Source: JAUVKT01 sp964634565 (lineage in GTDB: Bacteria > Bacteroidota > Bacteroidia > Bacteroidales > VadinHA17). From it: DNA of 9,751 nt. The notes beneath the pieces were generated by a model. It was not told the origin of the DNA. It saw only the letters and a list, made by a program, of their open reading frames with translations, and ran no database searches. Below are positions 5,707 through 9,751 of the stretch, piece after piece (position 1 is the first letter of the stretch; each line of letters starts with the position of its first letter). The position numbers and the translations under genes were made by a program. Where the stretch lies: NCBI GenBank assembly GCA_964634565.1, contig CAZWLP010000083.1:1-9751 (forward strand). Direction: 5' to 3'.

Positions 5707-6624
5707 ATGGAAAACAGGAAACAGATTACAGTTATTGGAGCCACAGGCAACCTGGGCATACCGGTTGTCAAATATTTAAGCGGGTTTGGATTTAGTGTAA
5801 AAGTACTTGCCCGTAACACAGACAAGGCTCATCAACTCTTTGGAGATAATAAGAATATCGAGATAGTATATGCCGATCTTGAAGATTTAAGATCACTAAA
5901 GACCGCGCTTAAGGGGACCTCATATCTATACCTTAACTTATCCACCCACGCTACCGATAAGAAAGTATCTTTTGCAACTGAGCGTGAGGGAATAGCCAAC
6001 ATACTTGAGTCGCTTGACAATAATACTATAAACCAGATTATTTTAATCTCAGGGCTTGGTGCTCTTGACAATGTTCAGCCTACTGATGGATTTGAATTTA
6101 TACCAAATACAATCCGGAAACAGGGTCACAGGCTTATAAAGGAATCGGGCATACCTTATACGATACTGCATTGTAGCTGGTTTCTTGACTCATTTATTAT
6201 TTACAGGCGCAGGGGGACCTACACTGTAATAGGAAACAACAAATCACCAATATATTTTACCAACTGTTATGACCTGGCAATTAACATTGCCAATTCAATT
6301 AATAATAAGGATGCCATGTACAGGGAATTTCCTGTACAGGGAGACAGGGCTTATATCCACAGTGAGGCGGCCAGAAAATTACTGGACATAATGTCTGACG
6401 ACAGTCCTGAAGTTAAAGTTATGCCCACGGCTATCCTAAAAGTTATGTCCTTGATAAACAGGGAGATGAAATTTGTCAGGCATATGGACGAATATTCGAA
6501 GAGGACCAGTGAGACACATTTAGCAGGTGAATACAAAACTTACCATATACTGGGCCAGCCTGCTCACAGCCTGGAACAATATGCGCATATGCTAAAAGAA
6601 ACCGCTTTCTATTCCTACCTCTAA
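5707..6624 (+). CDS. NmrA-like NAD(P)-binding protein (atypical SDR)
   Basis: A 305-residue soluble Rossmann-fold protein of the NmrA / atypical short-chain dehydrogenase group. The dinucleotide loop is GATGNLG (Gly11-Gly17) after a hydrophobic strand (ITVI), and Arg36 at the end of strand 2 (VLARN) fits NADP(H) preference. A 'YADLEDLRSLKTALKGTSYL' segment and the strand IILISGLGA follow the family pattern. The usual YxxxK catalytic pair is not evident (SGLGALDNVQ), as in many NmrA proteins, so it may sense the NADP redox state or act as a quinone- or azo-type reductase. The substrate is unknown. ATG at 5707 is preferred: an in-frame TTG at 5677 lies within the -7 box and would add ten residues before the Rossmann strand. 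The operator just upstream places it under the neighbouring Crp/Fnr regulator. Confidence 0.88.
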   Translation: MENRKQITVIGATGNLGIPVVKYLSGFGFSVKVLARNTDKAHQLFGDNKNIEIVYADLEDLRSLKTALKGTSYLYLNLSTHATDKKVSFATEREGIANILESLDNNTINQIILISGLGALDNVQPTDGFEFIPNTIRKQGHRLIKESGIPYTILHCSWFLDSFIIYRRRGTYTVIGNNKSPIYFTNCYDLAINIANSINNKDAMYREFPVQGDRAYIHSEAARKLLDIMSDDSPEVKVMPTAILKVMSLINREMKFVRHMDEYSKRTSETHLAGEYKTYHILGQPAHSLEQYAHMLKETAFYSYL

Positions 6625-6644
6625 AAATAGCAGGTAAAAATCGA

Positions 6645-6662
6645 TTTTGACTTTTGTCAAAA
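6645..6662 (+). promoter_or_regulatory. Crp/Fnr-type operator 2 (before flavodoxin-like gene)
   Basis: TTTTGAC (6645-6651), TTTT spacer, GTCAAAA (6656-6662): a perfect 7-bp inverted repeat. Core and spacer are the same as in operator 1, and the wider 23-base block differs by one base. The palindrome centre (6653.5) is again exactly 30.5 bp before the first base of its -7 box (6684). The identical distance at two independent promoters is strong evidence for function. Confidence 0.75.
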
Positions 6663-6683
6663 GACCGTAAGGATCACCCTTCA

Positions 6684-6691
6684 TAACTTTA
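6684..6691 (+). promoter_or_regulatory. -7 promoter box TAACTTTA
   Basis: Matches TAnnTTTG except for the last base (A for G). Transcription should start near 6695, leaving a leader of about 25 bases before the ATG at 6720, the same as at the NmrA-like gene. No -33 element is seen. Confidence 0.5.
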
Positions 6692-6719
6692 CAAAGTAAA
6701 ATAACTTAAACCCAATATC

Positions 6720-7229
6720 ATGAAAAATTTAATAGTATCATACTCATTCACAGGTAATAATGGCTTATTCGCCAGGAGGCTGGCTAAAGAAACAGGAGCC
6801 GACCATATCCAGCTCCAGGAAGTAAGTAAAAGAAAGATTTTTACAATAGTCCTTGATGTAGTTTTCAACCGTACACCTGCTGTTAAACCCTTGGGCAAAG
6901 AGCTTGGTGAATACGACTGCGTGATCTTTGTCTCACCAATATGGTTTGGTAAAATTGCCACTCCCTTTCGTCAGCTCTTCACCAGGATGCGGGATACAGT
7001 CAAAAGCTATGTCTTTATTTCAGTCAGCTCGGGATCTGCAGGTATAGTACCTCACGTTGAGCCGGAGCTTGTAAAATACCTTGGCACTGAACCACTGTCC
7101 GTTACAAATCACCTGATCAGCGACCTGGTACCATACAACCAGCGCTCTAACAGGAAAATACTCGATACCTACATACTTAATGATGCGGAAATAGACAAGC
7201 TACTCAGCCAGACCAGTTTAGGAATATAA
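6720..7229 (+). CDS. Flavodoxin-like FMN-binding protein
   Basis: A 169-residue soluble flavodoxin-fold protein. An N-terminal strand leads into the FMN-phosphate loop SYSFTGNN (residues 7-14), the T/S-x-T-G-N form. A second flavin-contacting loop is seen in VSPIWFGKIATPF (71-83), and SVSSGSAG (101-108) would be the third. The size is that of single-domain flavodoxin/NAD(P)H-quinone-reductase-like proteins. No ferredoxin cysteines are present, so it is not a flavodoxin-ferredoxin (EFR1-type) fusion. It probably shuttles electrons or reduces small quinone- or nitro-type compounds. It has its own Crp/Fnr-type operator and -7 box and probably shares its transcript with the hydrolase gene 40 bases downstream. 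Confidence 0.85.
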   Translation: MKNLIVSYSFTGNNGLFARRLAKETGADHIQLQEVSKRKIFTIVLDVVFNRTPAVKPLGKELGEYDCVIFVSPIWFGKIATPFRQLFTRMRDTVKSYVFISVSSGSAGIVPHVEPELVKYLGTEPLSVTNHLISDLVPYNQRSNRKILDTYILNDAEIDKLLSQTSLGI

Positions 7230-7269
7230 TACTAATCATAAATAGAGAATAATAATAAATTTTTAAGAA

Positions 7270-8250
7270 ATGAAAACGATAAGAATATCATCAATTATCA
7301 TCCTGGTAGCACTTGTAAGTTTTTCAGGATGCACACCGGCAAAAAAAGTCAATGGCAAGCTTACACTTTATAAGACAGATGAAGGCAGAGCTATTGCACA
7401 CGGAAGCTATGACAACGCCCTGGAATTGATCCCTGCCGACTTCAGCGAGGAATATATTGAGACAGACTATGGCCTTACTCACCTTCTAATATCAGGCAGT
7501 GCAGATAGTGAGGCCCTGTTTATCTTACCCGGCCTGTTTGGCGACGCAACTATGTGGTATCCCAACCTTGAAGCATTATCAGCTCACTACAGGGTATATG
7601 CTGTTGATATGCCAAATTATGGCGGTAAGAGCCAACCCGCGGGAGCCAGTATCAGTTCACTCGACGACTACATCATATGGTTTAAACAGCTGCTCAATCA
7701 TTACGACCTGTCCAGTGTTAATGCCATGGGTATTTCATACAGCAGCTGGCTTGTCCTGGCAATGGCCAGAGAGATACCGGGCAACTTTGAGTCCATCATC
7801 ATGCTTGATCCTTCCGAAACCTTTATGCCAATGAACGGTGGTATTGCCTGGAAGGGCTTTAAGTACTTTATGTTCTTCCCGAACAGGAAAAAGTATGCGA
7901 AATTCCTCGACTGGCTCGGAGGGGGTTATTCCGATCCTGAGTTGCTGAAATGGCGCGAACATATGCTTGATGTAATAGAATACGGTTCAACTAAGATGTT
8001 CGATGTTCCCCAGCACAGGATATATGATGCCAGTGAACTGGAGACTGTAAAGATGCCCGTCTTGATAATGGCAGGTGGCAAACCTATCCTCTACAGTGAT
8101 CCCGGGCAATTCAAAGCCAATGCTATAAATGCCCTACCCCATGCCGAGGTCATTATTGTACCCGGGGCAGGGCACGGATTAAATGTGGAAAAACCAGAAT
8201 ATGTAAACAGCCAGGTTATTAGTTTTCTTAACAGGCAATCTCTGGAATAA
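7270..8250 (+). CDS. Alpha/beta-hydrolase lipoprotein
   Basis: A 326-residue alpha/beta-fold hydrolase preceded by a lipoprotein signal (FSGC, Cys21), so the enzyme is probably tethered to the envelope. The core begins with ETDYGLTHLLISG and the oxyanion region LPGLFGDATMWYPN, then YRVYAVDMPNYGGKS. The nucleophile elbow is G-I-S156-Y-S, with Ser instead of the usual last Gly. The catalytic His is His302 in PGAGHGLNVEKPE. The acid is less clear: the expected position after VLIMAGG has KPILYSD, so Asp277 or a residue after strand 6 (Asp180) may serve. This pattern is close to carboxylesterase NP-type bacterial hydrolases; ester or lactone hydrolysis is likely and the substrate is unknown. The gap of 40 bases to the flavodoxin gene has no operator or clear promoter, suggesting co-transcription. 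Confidence 0.87.
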   Translation: MKTIRISSIIILVALVSFSGCTPAKKVNGKLTLYKTDEGRAIAHGSYDNALELIPADFSEEYIETDYGLTHLLISGSADSEALFILPGLFGDATMWYPNLEALSAHYRVYAVDMPNYGGKSQPAGASISSLDDYIIWFKQLLNHYDLSSVNAMGISYSSWLVLAMAREIPGNFESIIMLDPSETFMPMNGGIAWKGFKYFMFFPNRKKYAKFLDWLGGGYSDPELLKWREHMLDVIEYGSTKMFDVPQHRIYDASELETVKMPVLIMAGGKPILYSDPGQFKANAINALPHAEVIIVPGAGHGLNVEKPEYVNSQVISFLNRQSLE

Positions 8251-8258
8251 ACAATCTG

Positions 8259-8285
8259 CAGGGAGCATCATTGCCCGGCTCCCTG
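8259..8285 (+). terminator. Hairpin after the hydrolase gene
   Basis: CAGGGAGC (8259-8266) pairs perfectly with GCTCCCTG (8278-8285) around an 11-base loop, starting 8 bases after the stop. The 3' flank is AT-rich (TAAATAAAT) but has no U-run, so termination strength is uncertain. Its position at the end of the flavodoxin-hydrolase pair supports a terminator role. Confidence 0.5.
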
Positions 8286-8328
8286 TAAATAAATGCTCTG
8301 CAACATATGCGGTTCCCATCGATTTGTG

Positions 8329-8336
8329 TAACTTAG
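8329..8336 (+). promoter_or_regulatory. Candidate -7 box TAACTTAG for the gene at 8370
   Basis: One mismatch to TAnnTTTG, lying 33 bases before the ATG after an apparent terminator, where a new promoter is expected. No clear -33 element was found and no Crp/Fnr palindrome is present. Confidence 0.25.
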
Positions 8337-8369
8337 AAGGGCAATACAAACCAATCTAAAGAATTAGGT

Positions 8370-8849
8370 ATGAAACGAGTTACATTCACCCTGGTAGTAA
8401 TCTTTTTAATATCAGCCATAGCATTTAGCCAGGAAGGGCAGGCTATCAGCTATGAAAAAGCCTTTGGAGGATATAAATATACACAAAACGGGGTGCCGCT
8501 TACGATAAAGCAAATGGCCGGGCTGATGAACGGCGACCAGGAGGCAATGGTATATATTAACAAAGCCAAAACCAATTATGGTGCGGCCATGGTATTTAAT
8601 TTTGCAGGGGGCTTCTGCATAGGCTGGCCCCTTGGGACAGCCCTGGGTGGTGGCGATCCGGAATGGGCGATGGCAGCTATAGGCGGAGGACTCCTACTAC
8701 TTGGCATCCCCTTTGTCAAGGCTACCAACACTAATGCCATAAAGGCAGTTGATATCTATAATTCCGGCAATGGAAGCCTTGCTGCCAGGACCTATACTCT
8801 AAACTTCGGATTTACAAATTCAGGAGTGGGTATGACCCTGAGATTTTGA
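8370..8849 (+). CDS. Small exported Gly-rich hydrophobic protein, function unknown
   Basis: A 159-residue protein with a Sec signal peptide ending at about residue 20 (AIAFS|QEGQ). The mature part starts with an amphipathic segment (ISYEKAFGGYKYTQNGVPLT, then IKQMAGLM). Two glycine-rich hydrophobic stretches follow at about 72-95 (MVFNFAGGFCIGWPLGTALG) and 100-116 (AMAAIGGGLLLLGIPFV), then a 'KAVDIYNSG' segment and a beta-like end TLNFGFTNSGVGMTLRF. I recognise the 'GGFxIGWPxGTALGGG...GIP...KAVDIYN' pattern from short hypothetical Bacteroidetes envelope proteins; no function is known to me. The terminal Phe after a beta-strand is typical of outer-membrane-associated proteins, while the two hydrophobic stretches could also be membrane-embedded. 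Confidence 0.82.
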   Translation: MKRVTFTLVVIFLISAIAFSQEGQAISYEKAFGGYKYTQNGVPLTIKQMAGLMNGDQEAMVYINKAKTNYGAAMVFNFAGGFCIGWPLGTALGGGDPEWAMAAIGGGLLLLGIPFVKATNTNAIKAVDIYNSGNGSLAARTYTLNFGFTNSGVGMTLRF

Positions 8850-8936
8850 TCCAATTCGGTGCAATCACTTAACATCTGGAAAAAATAATTATAAACTGTT
8901 TTTGGAATCTTCTGGTTATGTTCTAAATAAGCCGTG

Positions 8937-9683
8937 ATGAGAAATCGATTATTAATATGTTTAATCTTCAGTGTTTGTTTATCATCCACCCTATACTCCC
9001 AGGTCATTAGAAGAGACACTATACTAACAGGCAATACGATCATAGTAGAGAGAAAAATATCTTATGGAGACTCTTTGAACATAAACGAATCAATGGTTCT
9101 TATTGAACGAAGCCCAAAGATCGTAAGGCTTAAATGGGGGATTAGAACTGAAGCCGGGATAACTAAATATTATTACGATGAAGCAACCAGGGATTGGTTA
9201 GGCAATTATATCGGTCCGCAGTTTAAGGTATCTCTGTTTTACGAAAACATTAATTTCTCTGCAAATTTTAAACCATGGACAACCAGCCCGGAGCGGGATA
9301 TTACAATTAATAATCAGGTTCTTACGCCGTTAGCAAAACTAAACCCTATTCAGCTTGAATTAACATTGGGGTATTCGCTGAATATTCACAGGAATTATTC
9401 CATTGAGCCGTATATTGGATACCTTCAGTCACAGTTCAGGGTAATTAATGAGGATGAACTGGGCACCAGGTATTCTATTCCTTCACAGAATGGATTTGTA
9501 GCCGGGGCTGCACTTAACAAGTACTTTGAAATAGCACCATTTCAATTTATTGCTCTGGCACTGAACACCAGCTATTCCTACTCAGACTATATAATTATCA
9601 ATCCGGAACTGGGCAAAAGCTTTTTCAATATCTCCCTAACTGTGGCCTACAAGGCCTGGTTCGACAAAATTATTTTTGAATAA
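8937..9683 (+). CDS. Predicted outer-membrane beta-barrel protein
   Basis: A 248-residue protein with a signal peptide cut at about residue 21 (LSSTLYS|QVIRR). After a polar linker (to about residue 60) come alternating amphipathic strands with many aromatic girdle residues: RLKWGIRTEAGITKYYY, FKVSLFYENINFSANF, LELTLGYSLNI, YSIEPYIGYLQSQF, FVAGAALNKYF, FIALALNTSYSYS, FFNISLTVAYKAWF. This gives about eight strands, compatible with a small OmpA- or OmpW-type barrel or porin-like sensor; the exact family is not recognised. The end (FDKIIFE) is slightly unusual, since a terminal aromatic residue is common in barrels. ATG at 8937 is preferred over a GTG at 8934 that adds only one residue. The gene lies 87 bases after the previous stop, so co-transcription with 8370 is possible. 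Confidence 0.8.
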   Translation: MRNRLLICLIFSVCLSSTLYSQVIRRDTILTGNTIIVERKISYGDSLNINESMVLIERSPKIVRLKWGIRTEAGITKYYYDEATRDWLGNYIGPQFKVSLFYENINFSANFKPWTTSPERDITINNQVLTPLAKLNPIQLELTLGYSLNIHRNYSIEPYIGYLQSQFRVINEDELGTRYSIPSQNGFVAGAALNKYFEIAPFQFIALALNTSYSYSDYIIINPELGKSFFNISLTVAYKAWFDKIIFE

Positions 9684-9709
9684 ACTCCACCCGGAACAAA
9701 AACAGATCC

Positions 9710-9751
9710 CTCCCCCGGGCTCCGTAGTCCCGAGTACTCGGGACGAAGGAG
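9710..9751 (+). repeat. REP-like hairpin, copy 4 (cut by window end)
   Basis: These 42 bases are identical to 193-234 and include the same 18-bp palindrome (9727-9744), GTA/GAA mismatch zone and CTCC/GGAG outer stem. They begin 27 bases after the stop of the barrel protein gene, in the same orientation as the other copies. A pyrimidine-rich block probably continues beyond the window, as it does at 235-276. Confidence 0.7.

Noticed and set aside
8917..8924. TATGTTCT as a -7 box for the barrel gene
   Set aside because: It has two mismatches to TAnnTTTG at key positions and lies too close to the start codon to leave a normal leader.
8934..8936. GTG start at 8934 for the barrel protein
   Set aside because: It is followed at once by ATG, which gives a normal signal peptide start.
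193..9751. CRISPR array, or att/composite-transposon ends, from the 42-bp repeat at both ends of the window
   Set aside because: Only two exact copies occur, 9.5 kb apart, with genes of ordinary type between, no integrase or transposase, and diverged copies inside. A dispersed intergenic repeat explains it better.

Overview
The window looks like a chromosomal stretch of a Bacteroidota member, probably Bacteroidales-like. Several things point that way. It holds three LspA-type lipoproteins and exported proteins of families common in that phylum. Gene starts lack Shine-Dalgarno sequences and have A/T-rich leaders. Two promoters carry TAnnTTTG-type -7 boxes. The Crp/Fnr regulator ends in the LSRIRKK-type recognition helix usual for the phylum. 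All genes I accept are on the + strand.

Layout. 1-153 is the 3' end of a gene, possibly of the YdeI/OmpD-associated (OmdA) family. 154-441 is a spacer with a pyrimidine-rich block and a hairpin. 442-1665 encodes an AT-rich surface lipoprotein of unknown function. 1666-2318 is a 650-bp spacer with a gene-tail remnant, a second pyrimidine-rich block with hairpin, and an AT-rich leader with palindromes. 2319-4433 encodes a large von Willebrand factor A (VWA) lipoprotein and is followed by a strong hairpin terminator. 4434-5064 is a spacer with a third pyrimidine block and hairpin, then the leader of the next gene with an 18-nt direct repeat of period 21. 5065-8250 is a probable functional unit: a Crp/Fnr-type regulator, an NmrA-like NAD(P)-binding protein, a flavodoxin-like protein and an alpha/beta-hydrolase lipoprotein. 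8370-8849 and 8937-9683 encode a small exported protein and a predicted outer-membrane beta-barrel protein. The window ends inside a fourth hairpin block, 42 bp of which are identical to 193-234.

Most informative results. (1) Immediately upstream of the NmrA-like and flavodoxin genes lie two nearly identical palindromes, TTTGAC-TTTT-GTCAAA (22 of 23 positions shared in the wider block). They have FNR-box geometry (5-bp core, 4-bp gap). Each sits exactly 30.5 bp from its palindrome centre to the first base of a TAnnTTTG-type -7 box, close to the -41.5 placement of class II Crp/Fnr activation. The obvious regulator is the Crp/Fnr protein at 5065. This suggests a small self-contained regulon for redox or electrophile chemistry (flavoprotein, NAD(P)-binding protein, esterase-like lipoprotein). 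(2) Four pyrimidine-rich intergenic blocks each carry a hairpin of one shared design, in the same orientation, 3' of + strand genes. The inner stem shows compensatory base changes and a purine mismatch zone separates inner from outer stem. This looks like a dispersed REP-like family. Neither result has been tested by any search; both rest on reading the sequence.
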